This document shows, in pieces, positions 1 to 9,400 of a DNA stretch of 35,776 nt. The stretch is taken from positions 1 to 35,776 of the forward strand of contig DATJFH010000126.1 of assembly GCA_035495815.1 (NCBI GenBank). The letters are read 5' to 3'. The DNA is from DATJFH01 sp035495815 (GTDB lineage: Bacteria > Acidobacteriota > Terriglobia > Bryobacterales > Bryobacteraceae). The notes beneath the pieces are model-generated. The model was not told the DNA's origin. It saw only the letters and a list, made by a program, of their open reading frames with translations, and searched no databases. Position 1 is the first letter of the stretch. Every line of letters starts with the position of its first letter. The translations under genes were made by a program, and so were the position numbers.

Positions 1-85
1 ACGCGAGCAGCTCCGCCGCCGCCGGATGCTCCGCAATCAGCCGGCGGGCGCGCTCGATACGCCGGTCCCAGGGATTGGTTGTCAT
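1..85 (-). CDS. fdhE: Formate dehydrogenase accessory protein FdhE, N-terminal fragment (runs off the left edge)
   Basis: Only the first 28 codons are inside the window. They read MTTNPWDRRIERARRLIAEH followed by PAAAELLA, which resembles the start of FdhE (an arginine-rich helix, then HPAAAELL). FdhE is a cytoplasmic rubredoxin-like protein needed to mature respiratory formate dehydrogenase. The ATG at 85-83 overlaps the TGA of the cytochrome b gene (84-82) as ATGA, so it is the fourth gene of the operon and probably translationally coupled. The assignment rests on a short stretch plus operon position, which is the normal place for fdhE. Confidence 0.72.
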   Translation of the reverse strand, partial: MTTNPWDRRIERARRLIAEHPAAAELLA

Positions 86-678
86 CTACGCTCGAACCAG
101 AGCCGGTGATGCGCCTTCGCCCACTGCGGCGATACCCACCCGCGGACGATCGCGGTGAAGCTGCCGGGCACCAGGAACAGCCCCATGTACACGTGGATGA
201 TGAACGCGCCGATGGTGACCAGCGCCGCCGCTTCGTGCAGGATCACAGCCGCAGGCAGAAGTCCGTGCGGCGCCCGTTCCGGAAACCACATCACCAGGCC
301 CGATACCAGCAACAGAAGCGTCCCCACTGCCATCACGTAGTAGAACTGCTTCTGGCCGGCGTTGAAGCGGCCGGAGGGAGGAACTTCCTCGTCGCGGTTT
401 TCGATGTAGCTGCGGAGGGCTTTCGACCACAGGCGGTCGGCGGCGGTGAGGCGCATGTCGGCGCGCCAGGAGGCGTGCATCCAGAGCATGGCGGCGGTGA
501 ACAGCAGTCCGGCCCAGGGATGCCAGAACCTGGCGGCCGGGCCGCCGCCGAGGAGGTAGGCGAGCCAGTACAATTGCGGGGCGTAGAGCGCCAGGCCGCC
601 GATCAACAGGTACACATAGGCGAGGCCGGCCAGCCAGTGCATGACGCGCTCCGTCAGGGTGTAGCGGACGATCCTCAT
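82..678 (-). CDS. fdnI: Formate dehydrogenase gamma subunit, cytochrome b556 (FdnI/FdoI)
   Basis: This 198-residue membrane protein would be the quinone-reducing di-heme cytochrome b subunit of the periplasm-facing formate dehydrogenase. The N-terminus MRIVRYTLTERVMHWLAG has the family's ERVMHW segment, with a histidine at the start of the first membrane helix. About four hydrophobic segments follow, and a conserved HEAAALVTIGAFIIHVYMGL segment carries further candidate heme histidines near the C-terminus. I chose the ATG at 678-676 because it overlaps the stop of the beta subunit as ATGA (678-675) and gives a family-like N-terminus; a longer in-frame reading to 780 has no homologous sequence. 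The stop overlaps the start of fdhE in the same way. Confidence 0.93.
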   Translation of the reverse strand: MRIVRYTLTERVMHWLAGLAYVYLLIGGLALYAPQLYWLAYLLGGGPAARFWHPWAGLLFTAAMLWMHASWRADMRLTAADRLWSKALRSYIENRDEEVPPSGRFNAGQKQFYYVMAVGTLLLLVSGLVMWFPERAPHGLLPAAVILHEAAALVTIGAFIIHVYMGLFLVPGSFTAIVRGWVSPQWAKAHHRLWFERR

Positions 679-1553
679 TCGGGGGGCTCCTTTGGCCCGA
701 AACGCAGATAGTGGAGAGCCACGCCGATCACTCCCCCGAACATGGCGACGCTGCCCAGCCACTTGAGCGGACCTTTCCACAGGCGGACCAGCAGCGGAAT
801 TTTCGGATTCGCCGGCAGGCCGCCGTAGGCCTCCGGATTGCGGATATCGTGCAGCACGTACATGACGTGCGTGCCGCCCACGCCCGGCGGATCATAGACA
901 CCCGCGTTCTTGTGCGAGGTGTGCTCGCGCAACTGCGCGGCGCGGCTCTGGGCGAGATCCTTCATATCGGACTTCGTTCCGAAATGCAGGCAGCCGGTGG
1001 GACAGGCCTTGACGCACGCCGGCTCGAGGCCCACGTTGACGCGGTCCGAGCAGAGTGTGCACTTGAACATCTTTTTCGATTCCGGGTTGAACTTGGGAAT
1101 ATTGAACGGGCAGCCGGTGACGCAATACTGGCAGCCGATGCAATTCTCCTGCTGGAAATCGACGATGCCGTTGGTGTACTGCACGATGGCGCCGTCGGCG
1201 GGGCAGGCGAGCAGGCAACCCGGGTCGGCGCAGTGCATGCACTGATCTTTCCGCATCAGCCAGCCGAACGCGCCGTCGGCGAACCGGCTCTCGTTGAAGC
1301 GGATCAGGTTGTAGTAATTCCACGCCGTATCGGGCATGGTCTGGTAGGTGTTGTCGAAGGTGGTCTCGCGGAACGGATAGGCGTTCCACTCGACGCAGGC
1401 CACCTCGCAGGCTTTGCAGCCGATGCAGGTGGTGACGTCGACCAGCTTGCAGACGCCTTCGGCCTCCTCCCGCTGCGCGCCGCGTCCGGCGGCTGGGCCC
1501 GCGTGGCCGGAGACGGCCTTGACCTGAAGAGTTCCCGTACCGCCGACGCTCAT
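675..1553 (-). CDS. fdnH: Formate dehydrogenase beta subunit, 4x[4Fe-4S] (FdnH/FdoH)
   Basis: This 292-residue iron-sulfur subunit relays electrons from the alpha subunit to the cytochrome b. Cysteine clusters are clear: CIGCKACEVAC (C43, C46, C49, C53), then CMHCADPGCLLAC, CIGCQYCVTGCPF and CTLCSDRV...CVKACPTGC, enough for four [4Fe-4S] clusters. A single hydrophobic segment near the C-terminus (KWLGSVAMFGGVIGVALHYL) is the membrane anchor known in FdnH. The start at 1553-1551 is chosen because ATGA overlaps the alpha subunit stop (1552-1550); the upstream in-frame extension is only a shadow of the alpha gene. The start is followed by about 30 residues of linker before the first cluster. Confidence 0.95.
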   Translation of the reverse strand: MSVGGTGTLQVKAVSGHAGPAAGRGAQREEAEGVCKLVDVTTCIGCKACEVACVEWNAYPFRETTFDNTYQTMPDTAWNYYNLIRFNESRFADGAFGWLMRKDQCMHCADPGCLLACPADGAIVQYTNGIVDFQQENCIGCQYCVTGCPFNIPKFNPESKKMFKCTLCSDRVNVGLEPACVKACPTGCLHFGTKSDMKDLAQSRAAQLREHTSHKNAGVYDPPGVGGTHVMYVLHDIRNPEAYGGLPANPKIPLLVRLWKGPLKWLGSVAMFGGVIGVALHYLRFGPKEPPE

Positions 1554-4500
1554 GCCCGCTCCAGTTTGACGAGGAAGCCCTTGAACTCCGGCGTGTAGGC
1601 GTTGGGATCGGTGACCGCGGGAGAGAGCAGATTGACGGGGGTGAGCGCCGTCCGTCCGGCGTCTTCCTGGATGCCGCGATAGCCCCAATGGATGGGGATC
1701 CCGATCTGGTAGGTCTTCTTGCCGTCGATCAGCATGGGCTTTATGCGGCGGGTCACCAGCGCCTTGGCGATATAGTGGCTGCGGGCGCTGGTCACTTTCA
1801 TTTTCTCGCCGCCTTTGAGTCCCATTTCGTCGGCCAGCTCGGCCGGTATCTCGACGAACGGCTCGGGCACGAGCTCGACGTTCATGGGATTATTCTTGGT
1901 CCAGTAGTGATAGTGCTCGGTCAGGCGGTAGGTGGTGCAGACGATGTTGAAGCCCTGGCCCGGCGTGCCGTATTTATCCATGCCCGACTCGAGCTTTTGC
2001 ACCACCGGATTGTTCGACTGGAGCGGATGCATGGGATTGGCGATGGGACTCTCGATGGGCTCGTAGTGCTCGGGGAACGGGCCGTCGGCGAAGGCGGCCA
2101 GCGGCGCGAAGAGGCGGCCCACGCCTTCCGGATTCATGATGAACGGACCCAGGTGGTCTTTGGGCGGCGAGTCGACTTTGAAATCCGGCACATCGGCGCC
2201 GACCCAGCGCTGCCGGGCCTGGTCCCACCAGACCTGCGGGCGGTCCGGGTCCCAGGGCTTGCCGGAGATGTCGCAGGAGGCGCGATTGTAGAGCACGCGG
2301 CGGTTGGCGGGCCAGGACCAGGCCCACTCCGGATAGACGCCGAGGCCGGAAGGATCGTCCGTTCCGCGGCGCTGGAGCATGGCGCCGGCTTCGGTCCAGG
2401 AGCCGGAATAGAGCCAGTTGCCGCAGAGCGTGGAGCCGTCGTCGCGCAGCCAGGCGAAGCCGGGCAACTGCTGGCCGGCTTTGACGGTCTGGCCGAGCTT
2501 CGGGTCGGTGACGTCGGCCAGCGCGCGTCCGTTGATCTCCCTGGCCACTTCCGACAGCGAGGGGTTCGTGGGGACCGAATACTGCCAGGCAGTGTCGAGG
2601 ATGGGCTCGGGGAATTTGCCGCCCTCTTTTTGATACAGCTCGCGGACTTTGAGGAAGATGCGGGCCAGGATCTCCTGATCGAGCTTCGCATCGCCCGGCG
2701 GGGGGACGGCGGCGTGTTTCCACTGGAGCCAGCGGGCGGAGTTGACGAACGTGCCGTCCTTTTCGGCGAAGCCCGCGCAGGGCAGGCGGTAGACGGTGGT
2801 CTGGATCGTCTTCATCTCGGCGGGGGTGACGCCGGGCGATTTCCAGAACTCGCTGGTTTCGTCCGGATAGATTTCGCCGACGACGAGCCAGTCGGCCTTC
2901 TTCAAGGCGTCGATATTCTTCTGCGAGTTCGGCCCGATCATCACGCCGTTCATGCCGAAGGTGAGCAGCCCTTTGACCTCGCCCTTGTACATGGCGTCCC
3001 AGATCTCGACCCAGGAATACTTGCGGTCGATTTTGGGCAGGTAGTGGAAGGCGAAATCGTTCTCTTTTTTGGCGGCCTCGCCGTACATGGCTTTGAGGAA
3101 GGAGACGGCGAACCTGGGCGTGTTGGACCAGTAATTGAGCGAATCCCATTCCGCGGGCTTGGACGCGGTGGGGGTAATCCGTTTGAGCCAGGTTTTCAGA
3201 TCGCTGTCGGACGGATGGGGCATTTTGAGGTAGCCCGGCAGGATGTCGAAGACCCCGGCCATGTCGGTGGCGCCCTGGATATTGGAGTGGCCGCGCAGCG
3301 CGTTGACGCCGCCGCCGGCGCGTCCCACGTTGCCGAGCAGCAGCTGGAGCATGGCGGCGGCGCGAATGATCTGGGTCCCGAAGCTGTGCTGGGTCCAGCC
3401 GACGGCGTAGATGACGGTTGCGACTTTCCGCGTATCGCCGTCTTTCCGGATGGAGGTGAACATCTCCGCGGCTTTGAGGAAATCGGCTTTGGCGATGCCG
3501 GTGATGCGCTCGACCATCTCCGGCGTGTAGCGGGAGTACTGTTGTTTGAGCAGCTGGTAAACGCAGCGGGGATGCTCGAGGGTGGGGTCATGGGGGACAT
3601 TGGCGGGCAGTCCCGCGGGCTGGCTTGCGGGCGCGCCGGCCTGCTGGTAATTCCAGGTGGACTTGTCGTAGATCCGCGTGGCCGGGTCGAAGCCGGAGTA
3701 GAGGCCGTCCTCCGGCAGCTTGAAGCCGTCCTGAACGAGGAAGGCGGCGTTGGTGTAGTGGACGAGGTATTCGCGGTTGATGCGATTGTTGTCCAGCGCG
3801 TACTTGATGAAGCCGCCGAGGAAAGCGAGGTCGGCTCCGGCGCGAATCTGCAGGAAAAGGTCGGCGGTGGCGGCGGTGCGCGTGAAGCGCGGGTCGACGA
3901 CGATCATCTTCGCGTTACGGCGGCGCTTGGCTTCGATGGGCCACTTGAAGCCGCAGGGGTGATTTTCAGCGGGGTTGCCGCCCATGATCAACATCATGTC
4001 GGTGTTCTTGATGTCGATCCAGCCATTGGTCATCGCGCCGCGTCCGAATGTGGGCCCCAAACTGGAGACCGTGGGGCCGTGTCAAACACGGGCCTGGTTT
4101 TCGATGTAGGTCAGGCCCAGGCTGCGCATGGTTTTGACCACCAGGTAATTGAACTCGTTGGTGTCGGTGCAGCCGCCGTTCCAGGCGATGCCCTCGCAGC
4201 GGTTCACGGTGCGGCCGCGCGGGTCCTTTTCGATGAAGGTCTCGTCGCGGGTCTTCTTCACGCGGCGGGCGATCTCGTCGTACGCCTGGTCCCAGGCGAT
4301 GTCCTCCCAGTGGTCCGACCCCGGGCGGCGCACCTGCGGTTTCGTGAGGCGGCGGCTGTTGAGGATGTCCTGGTGGAGCGAGGAGCCTTTCGGGCAGAGG
4401 GTTCCGCGGTTGATGGGGTGGTCGGGATCGCCTTCGACGTGAATCACCTGCGGGGTGACGTTCTTCGCCTTGTCACCCAGGGTATGGATGATGACGCCGC

Positions 4501-4660
4501 AACTGACGGAGCAGTAGGGACAGGTGGAGCGGGTCTCGGTGGTGCGGGAGATCTTCAGTCCGGCGGCCTGCGCGAAGGCGGGCTGGAGGTCGAAGCCCAG
4601 AGTGGAAGCGATGACGCCGCCGGCGGCGGTCTTGAAGAAGGTTCGGCGAGTGGGGTTCAC
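1550..4660 (-). CDS. fdnG: Selenocysteine-containing formate dehydrogenase alpha subunit (FdnG/FdoG)
   Basis: This is the catalytic molybdenum/tungsten bis-MGD subunit, formate to CO2, about 1036 residues when the in-frame TGA at 4084-4082 is read as selenocysteine (residue 193). The reading frame is open on both sides of the TGA, and the flanks NQARV-U-HGPTV and PTFGRGAMTN match the E. coli FdnG active site. The N-terminus MNPTRRTFFKTAAGG is a Tat signal, so the enzyme faces the periplasm. C47, C50, C54 and C89 (CPYCSVSC ... CPKG) bind one [4Fe-4S]. I prefer the GTG at 4660-4658, which has AGGAG at 4671-4667; a TTG at 4678 is possible. An ordinary caller would split this gene into about 192- and 836-residue pieces. 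It is the first gene of the fdnGHI-fdhE operon. Confidence 0.95.
4053..4084 (-). promoter_or_regulatory. Bacterial SECIS element for selenocysteine insertion in fdnG
   Basis: Numbering the UGA as 1-3, G15-G16 pair with C31-C32, U17 is left bulged, C18-U19-C20-C21 pair with G27-G30 (one U-G wobble), and the loop A22-U26 carries G23-U24. The E. coli fdhF/fdnG element has the same bulged U17 and loop G23/U24, which are the SelB contacts. An alternative perfect 7-bp stem, GGCCCCA with TGGGGCC (positions 7-13 with 26-32), also exists. The fold was drawn by hand, not computed. Confidence 0.82.
4082..4084 (-). other. UGA selenocysteine codon of fdnG
   Basis: The TGA lies in frame between codons for Arg-Val and His-Gly-Pro-Thr, the exact context of Sec196 in E. 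coli FdnG (quoted from memory of the family). The next residue is the conserved active-site histidine. Because family sequence resumes in the same frame with no missing residue, recoding is a better explanation than a nonsense mutation or frameshift. Confidence 0.93.
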
Positions 4661-4986
4661 GATGCTCTCCTGGTCCAACGATTAGTCTTATCACACAGCG
4701 GAGCCTGCCGGAGGAGAAGGATGGCGGCGATTCAGCTGGACATGGAAACGCGGAGAAGCAAACTGGGCGGGATCTCCTGGAGCCGATTCCGGACTTTCGT
4801 GTCCGGCACGGACTCACTCCGGCCGGGGTGGGTTTCGCACACGTTACGCCGGGACCAGATGGTGGATTTCGCCCGGCGCTGGTCGAGAGGAGCGGGATCG
4901 GTTCATGGCGAAGTCGGGCCAAGCGGGACTGCCGCCGGGCGCTGCTTCCGATCCGACGGCCGGTCGTCAGGTGTTCCCCGAGGATC
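4661..4986. other. Leader/intergenic region upstream of the formate dehydrogenase operon
   Basis: About 326 bases without a convincing gene. It holds the ribosome-binding site AGGAG (4671-4667, minus strand) for fdnG and presumably the operon promoter, though I could not point to clear -35/-10 boxes or an FNR/NarL-type site. A GGAGGAG at 4710-4716 precedes an ATG at 4721 on the plus strand that opens about 104 codons, but the translation is Arg/Ser/Gly-rich with no recognisable family. A 12-base direct repeat, GGTTCATGGCGA, occurs at 4900-4911 and 4995-5006. Confidence 0.5.
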
Positions 4987-5106
4987 TCACTTGCGGTTCA
5001 TGGCGATCAGAAGCAACCGCAGCGCCGCACTCTGAATCATGAAGGCGACCGCAAAGCTGCCGAGAATAGCCGTTGCCACCAGAGCGGAATCGATTAAAGA
5101 GTTCAT
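4987..5106 (-). CDS. Small hydrophobic protein (39 aa)
   Basis: The ATG at 5106-5104 opens 39 codons: MNSLIDSALVATAILGSF, then a hydrophobic helix, a second amphipathic stretch ALRLLLIAMNRK, and a stop. It would be a single-span inner membrane protein with a basic C-terminus. A GAGGG lies 10 bases upstream. The frame is open further upstream to 5184, but that extension is polar and has no better start. Small proteins of this general shape are familiar to me in Acidobacteriota, without a known function. It is transcribed in the same direction as the formate dehydrogenase operon, about 330 bases upstream, so a shared transcript is possible but not shown. Confidence 0.5.
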   Translation of the reverse strand: MNSLIDSALVATAILGSFAVAFMIQSAALRLLLIAMNRK

Positions 5107-5374
5107 GACGCTTAGGCCCTCGATATAGGCGTAGTAATCGGCTGTTCCCGGTTTTTCTATAGAGGGAATCTGCCGGGGCGTCACCGAATCAACAACGCCT
5201 GTTCAAATCTGAAAACGGGCAAGGCTTGGGAGATATGCGATTTCACGACCTCCGATCACAACTGGCGACTATGGCGTTTGCCGCGCGTGATGACCACGGA
5301 TTTCGCGAGGTCCGAATGAGCGAGATAGAGAAAAGGGGCGGTGATACCATGGCCGTGAAAGCGACAAAGCAGCA

Positions 5375-6457
5375 ATGCCCGCTCACCACAATTCCGAGGC
5401 GCCGAAGATCAGCCGCAGGCGACTGCTGGCAGGTCTGGCAGCGGTCGCAGAACGGACATCTTCGGGGGCTGGCGAGAGAGAAGTCAGGAGCATTTGGCGG
5501 ATCCCGATCCTGTCTCCGGGAGAGAAGACCGGCGAGCCCGAAAGGCTGATTTCTTCTCCACAAGGAGATTGGAATCCGAGTTATTCACCGGACGGCGGGC
5601 GGATCGTGTTCGAGTCCCTGCGCGGCGAGACCCGGCAGAATTGGGTCGCCGACGCGGACGGCTCGAAAGCTTTTCAACTCACCTGGCTGGGGCGGACGCT
5701 CGCCGGAACGCCTCGCTGGTCTCCGCAGGGCGGGGAGATCGCTTTCGACGCATCCGACGGCGATATCCGCTCGGTCGCGGCAGAAGGCGGCGCGGCGCGG
5801 AACCTGACGAACCATCCGGCGAGAGACGTGGTCCCCGCCTGGTCGCATGACGGCCGCTGGATCTACTTCGCCTCGAACCGCGGCGGCGATTCCGAGATCT
5901 GGAAAATGCCGGCCGCGGGCGGAGAACCGGTTCAGATAACGCTCCACGGGGGCCACGTAGCGCGGGAGGCGCCGGACGGGAAGCATCTCTACTACCTCAA
6001 GTCCGGCGGTGAATCGGCCCTCTGGCGCATGCCGGCAGGGGGCGGACCGGAAACCGTGGTGATCGATTCGGTCGCCTTCCGGGCGTTCGGATTCGGCAGC
6101 CGCGGAATTTACTTCTTCACTCCGTCCGGCTCCGGCGTCCACCTTTGCCACCTGGACTACGCCGGCGGCGGCCGGAGGGTTCTGGCGGGGCTGGCGCAAA
6201 AGCTACACAACGGCTTCAGCGTTTCGAGCGACGAGCGATCCATTCTCTACTCCCGCGTGGAGACGGTAACGTCAACCAGCGGAAAAACCAGGCCGACCGC
6301 GCACACTCGGAAACCGCGGCCGCGCCCGGCTTCGGCTCAAGAAGTGGCGGGAACGATGATCGGGACGCTCAGATCCACTTCCGTTTCAGTCGTCACGGCA
6401 GTCGGCAGGCGCTCATGCAACAGCCGTTCGGTGGCCATCACCTGCGGCTCGGCATGA
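5375..6457 (+). CDS. TolB-like PD40 beta-propeller protein, shortened and probably decaying
   Basis: The middle, about residues 40-305, is a run of PD40/WD40-like blades: NPSYSPDGGRIVF, TPRWSPQGGEIAFD, VPAWSHDGRWIYFASNRGG, IWKMPAAGGEPVQIT and NGFSVSSDERSILYSRVE. In Acidobacteriota this propeller normally forms the C-terminal half of a winged-helix regulator (Trans_reg_C fused to TolB-like blades). Here the DNA-binding half is missing: the first 35 residues are an arginine-rich stretch (KISRRRLLAGLAA, superficially Tat-like) unlike the family. After SILYSRVE the usual short C-terminal tail is lost, and the frame runs about 65 unrelated residues into the 3' end of the convergent glucan synthase gene. 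It may be a pseudogene; any surviving protein would be a propeller of unknown role. Confidence 0.6.
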   Translation: MPAHHNSEAPKISRRRLLAGLAAVAERTSSGAGEREVRSIWRIPILSPGEKTGEPERLISSPQGDWNPSYSPDGGRIVFESLRGETRQNWVADADGSKAFQLTWLGRTLAGTPRWSPQGGEIAFDASDGDIRSVAAEGGAARNLTNHPARDVVPAWSHDGRWIYFASNRGGDSEIWKMPAAGGEPVQITLHGGHVAREAPDGKHLYYLKSGGESALWRMPAGGGPETVVIDSVAFRAFGFGSRGIYFFTPSGSGVHLCHLDYAGGGRRVLAGLAQKLHNGFSVSSDERSILYSRVETVTSTSGKTRPTAHTRKPRPRPASAQEVAGTMIGTLRSTSVSVVTAVGRRSCNSRSVAITCGSA

Positions 6458-9400
6458 AAGTACCGTTGGATAGGGTTGTCGAACAACAGATTGCAGATTG
6501 ACAGCAGGGCCATCCCTTCGTGGTGGGCCATCCAGGAACGGATCACCTCGCCACCGCGCCCGGAGTAGTCCACAGCTTCGTAGAAGCCATAGCGGCCGGA
6601 CCAGCCGTATTCCTCCATCTGCCGCAAGTTCTTCAGCGCCGCCGCCGGATTCACCATCAGCGCCAGGAGGGACGCATAAGGAGCGATGATCAGCGACTCG
6701 CAGTCCTGCCGCTTCATCGCCAGCGAGGGGATCCCGAAGGGGGCGTACCCGGGCTCGCCGCCGGGGGCGCCGGCGCAGGCCGACTCCGAAATGCCCCACG
6801 GAACGCCCTTGCGCGAGCAGTAGTCACGCTGCGTGCGAACCACCGCCCGGATGCTCTGCTCGGTGATGGTGCCGGGATAATGGCGCATCCAGAGCGCGGG
6901 CATCAGGTATTCGAACATGGTGCCGGTCCAGGAGAGCAACACGCGCTCGCCTCGCGCCAGCGTATGGGCGCGGCCCAGGTGAAACCACGCTTCCTGGGGA
7001 ATATCGCCCTTCGCAATGGCCACGAAAACGGCGATCCGGGCCTCGGACGCAAGCAGGTCGTAGTAAGACGGCTCCACCCGCCCGGCCGCGAGGTCATACC
7101 CGATGGAGAGGACTTTTTTCCGCGGATGATAAAGGAAGTGGAAGTCCATCTCGCGCACGAGCGTGTCCGCGGACTCCGCGATATCGTTCAACTCGGCCGC
7201 CATCGCGGACGTGAGCCCGTGCTTGGCGCGCGGCTCGGACGCCAGCGACAGAGCGGCCTGCTTCAATGTCCACAGCGCCGCCGCCAGATTGCCGCTGTCC
7301 ACCGTCGAGACGAAGCCCGGCCGCAGGGGCTCCAGGGAGGTGATGTCGTACCAGTTCAGCAGGTGACCGCGGTGTTTGGGCAGCGCAGCCACGCGGTCCA
7401 GCGTCTGACGGGTCTGGAAGATGAACTCGCTGAGGTTCATGACTCCGAAGTGCAGCGCCGCGATCCGGGCATTGAGAAGCATACCGAGATTGGTCGGAGA
7501 AATCCGCTCCGCGACCGCCCCGTCCTCATGCACACTGTCCGGGATCAGCCAGTTGGAGCTGGCAGAACTCCAGTCGTGGAAATAGCGGCAGATTTTTTCC
7601 CCATTGGCGCGCAGCCATTCCCTGTCGTCTTTATCGAGCGCGCGATTCATGGTCAGAGCCGCGCGATTGAGCCAGGCCGAGAACCATCTGGAGGCGACCC
7701 ACAGGACCAGCACGGGGGCGGCCGCCGGCAGCGAGGCGGGACGCAGCAGCCATATCAGCAGCGCCAGCAGGACAGTGATCCAGGGCGTCCACTCCAGGTA
7801 AACGTCCACGGTGGATTTGCTGCGGGCGGCGGCTTCGGCTTCGGCGGCCGTCTCCCACTCCAGCAGCTTCCGCTTGGTGACGAACACCCGAAGCACGGAG
7901 CGCGTGATGGCGTCGATCGAGAGCAGAGCCTGGTGCAGCAGAAAAATCAGCCGGAACAGCGCGATGGCGTTACCGTTGGCGAAAACATGGCTGGTATCCC
8001 GGACCCAGGCCACAAAGGGGCGGCGGCTCAGCGGCGCGCGCAGCAGCGAGTAGAGAAGGTCGCAGTAAACGGGAAGGAACAAGACTGCGATTCCCGCCGA
8101 AGTCCAATACCCAGGAGAGCCGGGCAGGGCAAACCAGCTGCCGAGGAGCAGCAGAAGCAGGGTCGGGTCGAGCAGGCTGCGGCGCAGGTTGTCGAAGATT
8201 TTCCAGCGCGAAATCAGGGAGATCGGATTCAAGGCCAGGTTTCCGCAGTAATCCGGGACCTGCAAGAAAAGCCAGCGCAGGATCTGCCAGTCTCCGCGCA
8301 CCCAGCGATGTTTCCGGCGATTGTATGCGCTGAAATGGGACGGATAATCGTCAATCAGCTCGACATCGCTCACCAGCGCCACGCGGGCGTAGGCGCCCTC
8401 GATCAGGTCATGGCTCAGCAGCGCGTTTTCCGGGAAGCGCCGCTCCAGCACGGCGCGCATCACGTCCACTTCGTAGATGCCTTTGCCCGTGAAGATTCCT
8501 TCTCCAAACAGATCCTGATAGACGTCGGAGACCGCGCGGGTATAGATATCGAAGCCGGTTTCGCCCGAATAGAGAATCGCCAGGCGGCTGCGGGAGGCCG
8601 ATTGAATACTGATGCCGATGCGGGGCTGAAGGATGCCATAGCCTTCGACCACCACCTGATTCACGGGATCGACCACGGCGGCGTTCAAGGGATGGGCGAT
8701 GGCCCCGATGAGTTTGGCCGCGGAGTCGCGTGGAAGCTGGGTATCGGAATCGAGCGTAATCACGTAGCGAATCCGCGGGAGGACTTCGAGCCGGCCGGCG
8801 GTTACGGGGAAGGCGTCCAGATGGCCGCGCATGAGCTGGTTCAGGTCCAGCAGCTTGCCGCGCTTGCGCTCCCAGCCCATCCAGCGCCCTTCCGAATCGT
8901 TGTACCTGCGCTGCCGGTGGAAGAGGAAGAACGGGGATTCGGGATAACGGCTGTTCAGCCCTTCGATCAAATGACGGCAGACGTTGGCCAGCTCATCGCG
9001 ATCGTCCACCGGACGGTCGGAATCAGGGCCGTCGGTGACCAGGGCGAAGTACACGTTGGGATCGCGATTGGCCAGGAAGCGGATCTCCAGATCAAGCGCC
9101 AGATCGCGCACCTGAGATTCGTTCAGCAGCAGGCTCGGAACGGCGACCAGGGTGGCGCAATCGACGGGAACGCCTTCCGAAAAATCCAGCTTCGGAAGGG
9201 CCCGCGGCGGCACGAGGTAGGTCACCAGGTGGTTCATGAAATCCACCGCCGTCTGGGTGGCGGGCAGCAGCAACAGCAGGAGTCCGGTGAGCACCGGAAC
9301 CAGCGCGCCGGCGCCGGAAATCAGCAAGGCTACGGTTACAAATGTCAGCACCTCGATCCCGGCCAGGTAGAACGCGGCGGGAAACCGCAGCGCGAATTCC

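Noticed and set aside
4082..4084. TGA in fdnG as a nonsense mutation or frameshift
   Set aside because: The frame continues without shift, the surrounding residues are conserved, and the stop sits at the known selenocysteine position with a SECIS-like hairpin.
4900..5006. Two copies of GGTTCATGGCGA about 95 bases apart upstream of fdnG
   Set aside because: The flanks do not match, one copy is inside the small protein's stop region, and there is no dyad symmetry, so it is probably coincidental.
1688..5035. A very long open frame on the plus strand, antisense to the formate dehydrogenase alpha and beta genes
   Set aside because: High-GC genes often leave long open antisense frames. Its translation has no family resemblance, while the minus strand gives a clear enzyme through the same DNA.
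4721..5035. A 104-codon plus-strand frame preceded by GGAGGAG
   Set aside because: The Shine-Dalgarno-like run is attractive, but the peptide is Arg/Ser/Gly-rich, has no recognisable family and overlaps the 39-residue membrane protein on the other strand. Conservation data could revive it.
4661..5374. A possible tRNA-Sec (selC) gene near the selenoprotein operon
   Set aside because: I looked for a T-loop GGTTCGA-like arm and an acceptor stem of tRNA-Sec length on both strands and saw none.
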